From: an uncultured Bacillota bacterium
Lineage (GTDB): Bacteria; Bacillota; Clostridia; Peptostreptococcales; Anaerovoracaceae
DNA length: 16,481 nt
Direction of reading: 5' to 3'
Assembly: GCA_946638265.1 (NCBI GenBank)
Contig: CAMPBN010000012.1
Coordinates: 1-16,481, forward strand
Position 1 is the first letter of the stretch, and each line of letters opens with the position of its first letter. Both the position numbers and the translations under genes were made by a program. Positions 1 through 7,760 of this stretch are shown here, piece by piece. The notes under the pieces are model-generated. The model ran no database searches. It worked only from the letters and a program-made list of their open reading frames with translations, and was not told the DNA's origin.

Positions 1-493
1 CCACCTCCACGGCGTTCACGGAGTCTGCATCAAATCCCATGCGGATCTTGGCGGTGACGGGCTTTGCCTCTCGTCCGAGAGCGGCCGCACCTTCACGCGC
101 GCCCTCGCAGGCGGCCTTCACCAGCTCCCCCGCCAGCTTCGGGCTCCTCAGCAGCGCCGAGCCCTCTCCGTTCTTAACTACTTTGGGCACCGGGCAGCCC
201 ATATTGATATCGTAAATCCGGTTTTCCCGGGCTGCCAGCTCCTTAGCCGCAAAGTGCAGCATATCGGGCTCGGCTCCGAAAAGCTGGTAGGCCACGTCCC
301 CTTCACCGGGGAGCGTGGCCAGCAATCTTGCTGTATTTTTATCCTTGTAATAAAGCCCTTTGCAGGATACCATCTCCGAATAGGTCATTGCAGCCCCTTT
401 TTCGGCCGCCAGAAGGCGGAAAGGGGCGTCTGTAATACCTGCCAGCGGCGCCAGCAAAAACGGGTTTTTAAGCTCGATTTTTCCGATTCTCAT
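1..493 (-). CDS. dus: tRNA-dihydrouridine synthase, DusB/NifR3-like (3' part off the left edge)
   Basis: Flavoenzyme that reduces uridine to dihydrouridine in tRNA in the cytoplasm. The first 164 codons are inside the window and the frame is still open at position 1. Visible family features are the N-terminal FMN-barrel motif LAPLAGITDAPFR (residues 14-26), VAYQLFG (67-73), and the segment DINMGCPVPKVVKNGEGSALL starting at residue 95. Cys100 in that segment is the expected catalytic cysteine. KIRMGFD near residue 147 also fits. The ATG at 493-491 overlaps the TGA of the upstream acetyltransferase (ATGA), which suggests translational coupling; the start is further supported by the standard N-terminus MRIGKIELKNP. 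It is probably the last visible gene of the ftsH-coaX unit. The Dus family assignment is secure; the DusB subtype is inferred from the motifs and from the coaX-dus neighbourhood of Firmicutes. Confidence 0.93.
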   Translation of the reverse strand, partial: MRIGKIELKNPFLLAPLAGITDAPFRLLAAEKGAAMTYSEMVSCKGLYYKDKNTARLLATLPGEGDVAYQLFGAEPDMLHFAAKELAARENRIYDINMGCPVPKVVKNGEGSALLRSPKLAGELVKAACEGAREGAAALGREAKPVTAKIRMGFDADSVNAVEV

Positions 494-1041
494 AAATGTT
501 TTTCCAATACCAGCAGCCTCATGTTGCCGGCGCCGGTCTCTCTCACGGTTTCTTTCAGACAGGAAAAGCCCTGTTTTTTCCAAAATGCTTTTCCTATTTC
601 ATTCACATCATAACAACAAAGCCTGATACTTTCAAAGCCTGCAGCTTCTGCAGCACCAAATATCGCCTGCATGATACGGCTGCCCAGCCCCTGCCCTTGA
701 AAGGCTTTGTCCAGCATCAGCCATACCAGATTAAGCTCGCTTTCCTGCGGATAGCCGGCCAAAAGCTCAACGATGGCGCGGCACCTGCCGTCTTCGCCGT
801 ATAGCCCCGCATATATCTGATTTCGCGGATCTGCGTCCTCCGGCAGCATATATCTGGTCTTTTTGCATTCCTCCGGAGTAGGCAGGTGCCCCTCCACCCG
901 GGTATAATAATAGTCATTGGAATACCTCAGCCGATAATCATCCTCTTCGGATTCTGCGGTAATTGCCCTCAGTTCGAGGCCTGCGCCTTGTAAATCAGCT
1001 TTAAAATTATCCCATATACTTGCTGTTTTATCCCTGCTCAT
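490..1041 (-). CDS. GNAT-family N-acetyltransferase
   Basis: A 183-residue protein with a C-terminal GNAT fold. The acetyl-CoA pyrophosphate loop is QGQGLG (residues 115-120, the Q/RxxGxG/A motif), preceded by the strand LNLVWLML (103-110). It is followed by a helix, the strand IRLCCYDVN (139-147), and AFWKKQGF (152-159), the usual GNAT motif B ending. The N-terminal 80 residues are acidic, rich in Tyr and Arg, and unlike any family I recognise. The substrate cannot be told from sequence. The ATG at 1041 lies 10 bp after the coaX stop, with AAGG overlapping that stop as a weak ribosome binding site. The gene overlaps dus by 4 bp. The position inside a coaX-dus operon might hint at tRNA or ribosomal protein acetylation, but that is only a guess. 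Confidence 0.85.
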   Translation of the reverse strand: MSRDKTASIWDNFKADLQGAGLELRAITAESEEDDYRLRYSNDYYYTRVEGHLPTPEECKKTRYMLPEDADPRNQIYAGLYGEDGRCRAIVELLAGYPQESELNLVWLMLDKAFQGQGLGSRIMQAIFGAAEAAGFESIRLCCYDVNEIGKAFWKKQGFSCLKETVRETGAGNMRLLVLEKHL

Positions 1042-1051
1042 ATGGCAAACC

Positions 1052-1894
1052 TTAGTTTTCCTGCGGGCATGCGGCGTGGCGGCTCTGACGCTCCAGCTTC
1101 TTTTCCCGCTCTTTGCGGTTCTTTTCGTATATGATCTCCAATCCTTCCAGAGTCAGCAGCTTGTCCACGTGGTCGATGCAATCCAGACCCGAATCGATCA
1201 TGGACGCCATACCTCCCGTGGCTACTACGGTTACCGGCTTTCCGGATTCCGTGATGGCCTCCAGTTCCTGCTTCATCTTACGCACGATAAAGTCCACCAT
1301 ACCCATGTGACCATAAACCAGGCCCGACTGAATGCTGGTGGCGGTATTGCGGCAGATTACCGTGCCCGGCTCTTCCAGTTCTACCTTTGGCAGCTTGGCT
1401 GTCTTTTCGAAGAGCGCTTCGGATGAAATTTTCAGACCCGGAGCAATGGTACCGCCCAGATACTCTGCCTTTTCGGTGATGGCGCAGAAAGTGGTGGCCG
1501 TTCCCAGGTCAATGACGATCAGCGGCCCGCCATACTTGGCATAGGCTGCCACCGCATTTACGATACGGTCCGCACCCACCTGCTTCGGGTTGTCATACTT
1601 GATGATAAGCCCGGTCTTGACGCCGGCTTCGATGACGATAGCTCTGCGGTTGAAATATTTCATGGAAAGATGCTGCAGCGTGAACAGCACGGAAGGTACT
1701 ACCGTGGATATGATGACGTCTTCCACGTCTTTGATATCCAGCCCTTCGTATGTGAACAGCTGGTTTATCAGCATTCCGTATTCGTCCGCACTTTTGCTGT
1801 TGTCGGTTTCGATACGCCAGTTTGTGATCAACTCTCCGTCCCGGAACACACCGAGTACGATGTTGGTATTGCCTACGTCAAATGCAAGTAACAT
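1052..1894 (-). CDS. coaX: Type III pantothenate kinase
   Basis: Catalyses the first step of coenzyme A synthesis, ATP-dependent phosphorylation of pantothenate. CoaX enzymes belong to the acetate kinase/Hsc70/actin (ASKHA) superfamily and usually need a monovalent cation. Motifs in order are the phosphate loop DVGNTN (residues 6-11), VVPSV (65-69), GADRIVNA (107-114, with Asp109 the expected catalytic base), IDLGTATTF (128-136), GGTIAPG (147-153), NTATSIQSGL (183-192) and ATGG (225-228). At 280 residues it is about 20 longer than usual because of a charged, Lys/Glu/Arg-rich C-terminal tail (about 258-280). The ATG at 1894 is preceded by AGGAGAG at good spacing. It sits between the lipoprotein gene (34 bp gap) and the GNAT gene (10 bp gap). 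No other pantothenate kinase gene is visible in the window. Confidence 0.96.
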   Translation of the reverse strand: MLLAFDVGNTNIVLGVFRDGELITNWRIETDNSKSADEYGMLINQLFTYEGLDIKDVEDVIISTVVPSVLFTLQHLSMKYFNRRAIVIEAGVKTGLIIKYDNPKQVGADRIVNAVAAYAKYGGPLIVIDLGTATTFCAITEKAEYLGGTIAPGLKISSEALFEKTAKLPKVELEEPGTVICRNTATSIQSGLVYGHMGMVDFIVRKMKQELEAITESGKPVTVVATGGMASMIDSGLDCIDHVDKLLTLEGLEIIYEKNRKEREKKLERQSRHAACPQEN

Positions 1895-1928
1895 AATTTT
1901 CTCTCCTGCTCTTAAAAATAAATTTGGT

Positions 1929-3809
1929 TTAGTTGGAATAAAGCCTTCCGGCCGCCTCCATCAGACTGCTTTTTACTTCATCCGCCAGCTTGCCTGCAGA
2001 GGTGCCTTTCGGCAAAATAATCAAAGTTCCCTTGGTGTCTCCCGTGCCTTCCAGAATATCTCTTCCGAAGATTTCGCCCAGATACTTGCCGCTTACCAGA
2101 GTCTTTTTCAGATAACGTCTGTAAGGGTATTGATCTCTGTTTTCCTTGTATTCCGTTACATTGATCCTCTTCACGGAAATGACTATATCGCCTTCATCCG
2201 TCATTTTCACGGAAGAAGCTCCCATGGCCATGGCCGCATCAGCCACAGGCACATACACTCCCACCGCAGCATCGGAGGATTCGCCTTCGTCTATGGTTAT
2301 ATCTTCCTCCGGAATCACATCCAGCATAGGATAGAAGAATTCGTCTTCCTGCATGAATGCACCTGTGAGGCCATTCACATAATAATAGTATTCGCCTGCC
2401 TTGGCGATGAACGCACCGTCCAGGATTTCACGGCATCTCTTCTTGTCCGGATTCTCAGCCAATGCTTCGTCCAGCGTAGCCTCAAAGGCCGGCACCACTT
2501 TCAGCTTGTCTGCTCTATATTTGAATTTGGCATCCAGTATGCGGACGCCTCTATCGTCTTTCCAAAGGTAATAGTCCAATGTCCTGCCCGTGAAATGGCC
2601 GACAAACTCTTCGTCCACCTTCCATATTTCCACCGGCATATGCACTTCGCCGTAAGGCAGCTCGTCCAGGCTCTGATCCGACATCCGCAACCCGTCGTCT
2701 CCGATGTAGTAGATGCGGTATTCGTTCTCCTGCAGGCCGTGCACCTGTCTTGCCACGATGTCCGCCACGGTATCTCCCTTGATGCTGTAGTCCGTCAGCT
2801 TTACTTCGGTCCCCTTCGGCCCCGGCATCGTAATGTAATAGTTTGCATCCTGCGATGTAAATTCACGCGGCAAAAGTCCGGAAGTATAAACGCCGTGGCA
2901 GCCTGCATCCAGCAGTCTGCAGCATTCTTCAAAGTCCGATACGGAATGTCTGTAGCCCTTCACGCCGTCCGCAATCAGCTGACCCGCCAATTTGTCCATA
3001 TATTTTTCGATGGAAATGGTGATGGCAAAGAGGCCGTTGTCGCGGTAAAATGCCGCAAGTTCGTTTCTGAGCGGCACTTCCATCACATAGAGCGTCAGGA
3101 TGATATCTTTGTATCCCAGTTCTTTCACCGTTTCGTACTGTTCGTAGCCGTAAATCTGCGGCACAAATCTGTCCAGATATTCAGGATACTGCTCCGCAAT
3201 GGCAGTCAGTACTTCTATATTGGCATCCTTTGCATCCGTCACCACTCTGAAGGTATCGCATTTGTCGAAAATCGCAACCAGATCGTCGATGGACATGGTG
3301 TGGAACCTGTTATATGAAAGCATCCCTTTGAATGTCTCCAGGTCCGGAGGGCTCTCAAACTGCGTCTGATAGTAATATACCGTGGTTTCGTTCCAGTCGT
3401 GCACCAGCACCACATGCCCGTCCGATGTCATGTTAAAATCCAGCTCGATAAGGGAATATCCGTTATCCGCCGCCGCCATCACAGCCTCTGCCGAGTTGCT
3501 GGTCGAAAAGCCGTCCAGTTCTCCGCCACCGTGCGCGATAAGTATATCTGTCTGCTCTTCAGGCTTTATTTCCGCAGGCTCCCAGAGGTCTATCACGTCG
3601 GATGCCGTGTAGTTCCACGGGGCGGCCGCAATATCTTCGAGTGTCGGCTCCGCAGCCGTCTGCGCCATATCAGTGCACCCCGCCAGAGTGAAAATCAGCC
3701 CAAATGTCAAAACAAAACAAGCGACCGCAGTTTTTGCTGCTGTCGCTGTTTTTTCGCTTCTGCGCTTCCATGAACTTTTCAGCCCCTCGGGGCAACGCTC
3801 ATTTTGCAT
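1929..3809 (-). CDS. Lipoprotein with a glycerophosphodiester phosphodiesterase-like domain
   Basis: A 626-residue protein. The N-terminus has a basic region (KRRSEK), a hydrophobic stretch (about 26-42) and the lipobox LAGC, with Cys45 as the predicted lipidated residue, so it should be anchored outside the cell membrane. Residues about 88-310 resemble a GDPD barrel: IAHGGG (91-96), SNSAEAV (104-110), IELDFNMTSDGHVVLVHDW (121-139), with Glu122, Asp124 and His137 at the metal and catalytic positions. The usual HRG reads HGG here, so the phosphate-contacting Arg is missing. Residues about 515-548 (YVPVADAAMAMGASSVKM...) recall copper amine oxidase N-terminal-like repeats seen in clostridial surface proteins, but this is weak. 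I chose the ATG at 3809: it follows GAGGAG, which lies inside the last codons of ftsH, and it gives a proper signal peptide. The open frame runs 41 codons further upstream only because it overlaps the ftsH tail. Confidence 0.8.
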   Translation of the reverse strand: MQNERCPEGLKSSWKRRSEKTATAAKTAVACFVLTFGLIFTLAGCTDMAQTAAEPTLEDIAAAPWNYTASDVIDLWEPAEIKPEEQTDILIAHGGGELDGFSTSNSAEAVMAAADNGYSLIELDFNMTSDGHVVLVHDWNETTVYYYQTQFESPPDLETFKGMLSYNRFHTMSIDDLVAIFDKCDTFRVVTDAKDANIEVLTAIAEQYPEYLDRFVPQIYGYEQYETVKELGYKDIILTLYVMEVPLRNELAAFYRDNGLFAITISIEKYMDKLAGQLIADGVKGYRHSVSDFEECCRLLDAGCHGVYTSGLLPREFTSQDANYYITMPGPKGTEVKLTDYSIKGDTVADIVARQVHGLQENEYRIYYIGDDGLRMSDQSLDELPYGEVHMPVEIWKVDEEFVGHFTGRTLDYYLWKDDRGVRILDAKFKYRADKLKVVPAFEATLDEALAENPDKKRCREILDGAFIAKAGEYYYYVNGLTGAFMQEDEFFYPMLDVIPEEDITIDEGESSDAAVGVYVPVADAAMAMGASSVKMTDEGDIVISVKRINVTEYKENRDQYPYRRYLKKTLVSGKYLGEIFGRDILEGTGDTKGTLIILPKGTSAGKLADEVKSSLMEAAGRLYSN

Positions 3810-3816
3810 AAGGATT

Positions 3817-6015
3817 CTACTCCTCAGTTTTATTTTCGTCTTCTTCAGTCTCGTTTTCGACTGTCGCAGGAGCCTCTTCGGTTGCCGCTGTTTCCGCCTC
3901 AGTCTGAACTTCGTCTTCGGCTTCTTCGCCATGCTCCTCGTCGAGAGCTGAATTTATCTTATTGATATTATCGTTGATCTCCTGAATGCGGCGACGAATT
4001 TCATCCGCTTTGGCGCCCTGTGCCAGGCCGGCGTTGATCAGCTGCTCGCCCTGCTCGGCGATTCTCCTGGCCTCTTCGGCAGCCTGCTTGGCTTCCATCT
4101 GAGCCCTTTCGGCAGCTTCTGCCTCGTTGGCTTCGTCACGCTCCTTGCGCTTGTTTTCGAATCTCTCTGCCAGCTCTGCCGGAGTCACCTTGCCTTCGTA
4201 GAGTTCCATAAACTGCTCGCCGTCGATAGTCTCGAGCTCCAGCAGTGCCTGAGCCACGTTCTCCAGTTCGTTTGCATGCTCATGCAGGATAGTGCGTGCC
4301 TTTTCATAGCACTGGCCGATGATGGCGCGGATCTCTTCGTCGATCTCGCTGGCCACTTCCTCGGAGTAGTTTTTGTGGGTGGTGAAATCCTTACCCAGGA
4401 ATACTTCGTCGGAAGATGCGTAGTTGACAGGGCCCAGCTTGGAGGAGAATCCGTACTTTGTCACCATCTCGCGGGCCACCTCGGTAGCTCTCATGATATC
4501 GTTGGAAGCACCCGTTGAGATGTCGTCCAGCGTAAGTTCTTCCGCCACGCGGCCGCCGAGCAGGTGGATGATCTGCTCTTCCATCTTCATCTTGGTACCG
4601 TAATATTTGTCTTCCTTTGGCAGGATCATGGTAAATCCGCCTGCCTGTCCTCTCGGGATGATGGTAATCTGATGTACCGGATCCGTATTCGGCAGGGATG
4701 CGGCCACCACTGCATGTCCCGCTTCGTGGTAGGCTGTCAGCTTGCGCTCGTCTTCAGAGATAACTCTGGACTTCTTCTCAGGCCCCGCGATGACTTTTGT
4801 TACCGCTTCTTCGATTTCGTCCATGCGTATCTTCATGCCGTTTCTGCGGGCTGTCAGCAGTGCCGCTTCGTTCAGCAGGTTTTCGATATCTGCCGGTGTA
4901 AAGCCCGGTGTTCTGCGTGCCAGCACCTTCAGATCCACTTCAGGATCCAGCGGTTTGTTCTTGGCGTGAACCTTGAAAATTTCTTCTCTGCCTCTGATAT
5001 CCGGAGTGCCGATGACGATCTGTCTGTCAAATCTGCCCGGTCTGAGGAGTGCCGGGTCCAGGATGTCAGGTCGGTTGGTAGCAGCCATTACGATGATACC
5101 GCTGTTTTCCGTAAATCCGTCCATCTCCACCAGCATCTGGTTCAGAGTCTGTTCTCTTTCATCATGTCCGCCGCCCAGGCCTGCGCCACGCTTACGGCCA
5201 ACGGCGTCTATTTCGTCGATAAATATGATGCAAGGAGCATTCTTTTTGGCCTGGTCAAACAGGTCTCTTACACGGGAAGCTCCCACGCCGACAAACATTT
5301 CCACAAAGTCAGAACCGGAGATGGTGAAGAACGGAACTCCCGCCTCTCCCGCTGTGGCTTTGGATATGTAAGTCTTTCCTGTTCCCGGAGGGCCCACCAG
5401 CAGGATACCCTTTGGTATACGCGCTCCGAGCATATTGTATTTTCGAGGATTCTTGAGGAAGTCCACGATTTCCTCCAGCTCCTGCTTTTCTTCGTCCAGG
5501 CCCGCCACATCGTTGAACGTGACTTTTTTGAGCTCGGACTCCTTGGCCAATCTGGCTCTGGAGCGGCCGAACTGCATAGCCTTGCCGCCTCCCTGCTGGT
5601 TCATGATCAGTACGAAGAATACCACCATCACGATGATGATCAATACTGTCGGCAGCAGGCTGACATACCAAGGAGTGTACGTCGGTGCATCCGAGGTATA
5701 TGAAAGCAGTGCCCCGCTTTCAATCTGCGGGAAGATATATTTGTCGTCCAGATAGCCCACTTCCACATAAGTCGGAGCGTAGCATCTGTACTTCTGACCG
5801 TCCTTAAGTTCGCCTTCCATGGTACGAACGTTGCTCTGGCGATCCTCCACTATATTGATAGTCTTAACGTTTTCCGCAGCCAGCTCATTGGTAAACTGGG
5901 ACAGCGAAAGTTCTTTGATTTCTTCCGGCGGTGTGCTGTGGTAAAAATAAGCCATGCCTATGACCACCGCGAAAACCATCACATAAACACCTATATTTCT
6001 TGCAAGTCTCTTCAA
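3817..6015 (-). CDS. ftsH: ATP-dependent zinc metalloprotease FtsH
   Basis: Membrane-anchored AAA+ protease that removes misfolded membrane proteins and short-lived regulators. It has 732 residues. Transmembrane segments are at about 8-25 and 117-138, with an extracytoplasmic domain between. The AAA module shows Walker A GPPGTGKT (208-215), pore motif FVG (241-243), Walker B IIFIDEID (263-270), and the second region of homology with arginine fingers Arg325 and Arg328. The protease domain has HEAGH (430-434) and the third zinc ligand Asp506 in STGASND. Compared with the usual 610-650 residues there is an extra tail from about 620: a charged Ala/Glu/Arg-rich stretch likely to form a coiled coil, then an acidic end. 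The start is a TTG at 6015 preceded by AGGGGGAAAGG; the next in-frame ATG is codon 13, inside the first membrane segment. The stop lies 7 bp before the lipoprotein start. Confidence 0.97.
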   Translation of the reverse strand: MKRLARNIGVYVMVFAVVIGMAYFYHSTPPEEIKELSLSQFTNELAAENVKTINIVEDRQSNVRTMEGELKDGQKYRCYAPTYVEVGYLDDKYIFPQIESGALLSYTSDAPTYTPWYVSLLPTVLIIIVMVVFFVLIMNQQGGGKAMQFGRSRARLAKESELKKVTFNDVAGLDEEKQELEEIVDFLKNPRKYNMLGARIPKGILLVGPPGTGKTYISKATAGEAGVPFFTISGSDFVEMFVGVGASRVRDLFDQAKKNAPCIIFIDEIDAVGRKRGAGLGGGHDEREQTLNQMLVEMDGFTENSGIIVMAATNRPDILDPALLRPGRFDRQIVIGTPDIRGREEIFKVHAKNKPLDPEVDLKVLARRTPGFTPADIENLLNEAALLTARRNGMKIRMDEIEEAVTKVIAGPEKKSRVISEDERKLTAYHEAGHAVVAASLPNTDPVHQITIIPRGQAGGFTMILPKEDKYYGTKMKMEEQIIHLLGGRVAEELTLDDISTGASNDIMRATEVAREMVTKYGFSSKLGPVNYASSDEVFLGKDFTTHKNYSEEVASEIDEEIRAIIGQCYEKARTILHEHANELENVAQALLELETIDGEQFMELYEGKVTPAELAERFENKRKERDEANEAEAAERAQMEAKQAAEEARRIAEQGEQLINAGLAQGAKADEIRRRIQEINDNINKINSALDEEHGEEAEDEVQTEAETAATEEAPATVENETEEDENKTEE

Positions 6016-6079
6016 TTGTGCCTTTCCCCCTATTTAGATTTGCGGCTCCTGCGCTCCGCGCTGCCGCCTGTATTTTATA

Positions 6080-6092
6080 CCCGGTTGCCGGG
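6080..6092. repeat. Perfect 5-bp inverted repeat in the ftsH leader
   Basis: CCCGG-TTG-CCGGG, lying about 65 bp upstream of the TTG start, with no T-tract beside it. It would form a short tight hairpin in the ftsH mRNA leader. A regulatory role is possible but not shown. Confidence 0.35.
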
Positions 6093-6133
6093 ACATTCTT
6101 ACATATTTTTTGCAAGACGCTATATGCCCTAAT

Positions 6134-6162
6134 ATTTTAGCATAAAGAAGCGCAAAGGTAAA
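6134..6162 (-). promoter_or_regulatory. Likely ftsH promoter (extended -10)
   Basis: Reading leftward, TTTACC (6162-6157, 4 of 6 to the -35 consensus), a 17-bp spacer, then TGC followed by TAAAAT (-10 at 6139-6134, 5 of 6), an extended -10 form. It would give a leader of about 110 nt before the TTG start. The -35 hexamer lies in the loop and arm region of the 23-bp inverted repeat at 6150-6172. Confidence 0.5.
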
Positions 6163-6172
6163 CCCCTTGCGC
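6150..6172 (-). terminator. Hairpin between tilS and ftsH (weak terminator or promoter-overlapping structure)
   Basis: GCGCAA (6150-6155) pairs with TTGCGC (6167-6172); two more G-C pairs form inside after one mismatch. On the minus strand it is followed by TTCTTTAT, a modest T-rich tail, so it may partly end tilS transcripts. It also overlaps the -35 of the proposed ftsH promoter, so it could act as an operator instead. Confidence 0.4.
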
Positions 6173-6216
6173 TTTCGATTTCCTTTGTTTTCTGTCGTTT
6201 TTGATTTGCACGTTTT

Positions 6217-7674
6217 CTACCGGTAGTTCCCGGAATACCTGGACCTGGCCAGACCTGTACCAAGACCTGTCATATCGTCTCCTAGCACCAGCAATACTTC
6301 CCTGCCCACACAAAGCAGCGGGATCTGGTCCCGGAGATGCACCGGCACTTTGGCATCCGTGAAGAAATCCTGAAGTTTTTTGGTGATCAGGCTGCCTCCC
6401 GAAGATAGCATGATAAAGTCGCCGTCCCTGCGTGTGCGAAGTTCCACCGCCGGCTCTTCCGGCAATCCCACCAGTCTGATATTGATGGACTTCATCGGCC
6501 CGGTAATCGTAAATATAATGGCCGGTTTTGGCGGTTCGAAGTCCCACCCCGTTCTCGTATCGTTCATTTGTGATATACTATACGTGCCTTGAATGAAGCC
6601 TTCCTCGCTTCCAAACTCCGGCAATTCTTCCGCCTGAAGCTTTGCGTTTCTGATCAGCACCTTGCCATAGGAAAGAGCAAAAATATAGCCTTGCGGAAAA
6701 TGTATTTCGCTGCCTGTTTTGTCCGCAGCAAGCAATGTGTCCGCAGCCTCCAGATGAGTTCTGCCGATATCCGCCGTCAAGCCGATTTGCGCAAAAGCGT
6801 GGGTGATTACTCTGTGGCGCACGGCCGGTAGGGCTCTTTCCAATACCTGCTGTTCCATGGCGATCTCGGTGTCGGATTTGTAAAGCAGCGCTTCAGCAAA
6901 GGTGGAAACCACCGTTTTCCAAAAATACTCCTTGTCTTCCTGGGCATTTTCGGCCAGTCTGGAAAGTGCCTCCACTATATTCGGATTCATTTCCGTCAGC
7001 TTCGGCATTATCTCGAGCCTGATCTTGTTTCGTGAATATATCGGCTGATCGTTGGTGGCGTCGATGCACGGATGGAGGCGGCGCTTTTTGATATAAGCCT
7101 CCACTTCTTCGCGGCTGCAGTCGAGTATCGGCCTGATGATGTCAAATCCGCCCTTGCTCTTTCTGCTGTATTCCATTCCGGCCAGTCCGTCGGGACCCGT
7201 GCCGCGTATCATCCTGAAAAGCAGCGTTTCCGCCTGGTCGTTTGCGTTATGAGCCAGCGCGATTTTTACCACCGGTTTTTCTCCTCTTGCGACAGCTTCC
7301 TGCTCTATGGAAGTGGCTGCAGCATCATAGGAGGCATAACGCAGTTCTCTGCCCGCTTCCTCGCTGCTCTGGTCGTTTTCTTTGGCCAGCGCATTGCAGT
7401 CTCCTTCGAATACAAAGCATTTTACGCCCGCCTTTTTGCAATAGTCCTCCACGAAAGCCTGATCCTCGTCAGCGGCGCCCGGTCTCAGCCCATGATTGAT
7501 ATGGGCAGCAAAGAGCCGGATATCCAGTTTTTCCTGCAGCTGAAGCAGGCAATCAAAAAGACACAATGAATCCGGGCCGCCCGAGAGTCCCACCAGGACA
7601 TACTCGCCGCCTGAAATCAAACCGTGTCTTTGGATAGTTTCAGTTACTTTTTTTATTACCCTTGTTCCTGCCAT
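6217..7674 (-). CDS. tilS: tRNA(Ile)-lysidine synthase
   Basis: Converts C34 of the CAU-anticodon tRNA-Ile to lysidine, using ATP and lysine, so that the tRNA reads AUA and is charged with Ile. It is normally essential. The 485-residue protein has the PP-loop SGGPDS (31-36), followed by HINHGLRPGAADED, then AHNANDQAETLLFRMIRGTG with DGLAGM, and NDQPIYSRNKIR, all typical of TilS. The C-terminal third ends in the TilS C-terminal domain (RTRRDGDF...KKLQDFFTDAKVP...RDQIPLL). The ATG at 7674 has AAGGTGAG upstream; an in-frame extension of 25 codons is possible but runs through the likely promoter and has no ribosome binding site. The gene lies directly before ftsH without the hpt gene often found between them in Firmicutes. 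Confidence 0.95.
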   Translation of the reverse strand: MAGTRVIKKVTETIQRHGLISGGEYVLVGLSGGPDSLCLFDCLLQLQEKLDIRLFAAHINHGLRPGAADEDQAFVEDYCKKAGVKCFVFEGDCNALAKENDQSSEEAGRELRYASYDAAATSIEQEAVARGEKPVVKIALAHNANDQAETLLFRMIRGTGPDGLAGMEYSRKSKGGFDIIRPILDCSREEVEAYIKKRRLHPCIDATNDQPIYSRNKIRLEIMPKLTEMNPNIVEALSRLAENAQEDKEYFWKTVVSTFAEALLYKSDTEIAMEQQVLERALPAVRHRVITHAFAQIGLTADIGRTHLEAADTLLAADKTGSEIHFPQGYIFALSYGKVLIRNAKLQAEELPEFGSEEGFIQGTYSISQMNDTRTGWDFEPPKPAIIFTITGPMKSINIRLVGLPEEPAVELRTRRDGDFIMLSSGGSLITKKLQDFFTDAKVPVHLRDQIPLLCVGREVLLVLGDDMTGLGTGLARSRYSGNYR

Positions 7675-7708
7675 ATGCTCACCTTCTGCGTCTCCGCTGT
7701 TTGAATCG

Positions 7709-7714
7709 ATTATA
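7709..7714 (-). promoter_or_regulatory. Extended -10 element, likely tilS promoter
   Basis: On the minus strand TGC precedes a perfect TATAAT (7714-7709), 35 bp upstream of the tilS start codon, in the 86-bp gap after tatD. No good -35 is visible at 16-18 bp, as is usual for extended -10 promoters. It suggests tilS-ftsH can be transcribed independently of metG-tatD. Confidence 0.5.
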
Positions 7715-7760
7715 GCACAATAGCGGTAAAGTGGAATAGCACAGAACAAAAATATTGAGA

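Noticed and set aside
1590..3317. A 575-codon open frame on the plus strand
   Set aside because: It lies antisense to coaX and the lipoprotein gene, both of which have family motifs and ribosome binding sites; the plus frame has no recognisable domain and a mirror-like composition.
3810..3932. A 41-codon N-terminal extension of the lipoprotein gene
   Set aside because: It overlaps the ftsH tail in another frame, is extremely Lys/Arg rich as a by-product, and would bury the signal peptide; the ATG at 3809 has the ribosome binding site.
4564..5703. A 379-codon open frame on the plus strand
   Set aside because: It is antisense to the AAA and membrane part of ftsH, whose motifs are unmistakable.
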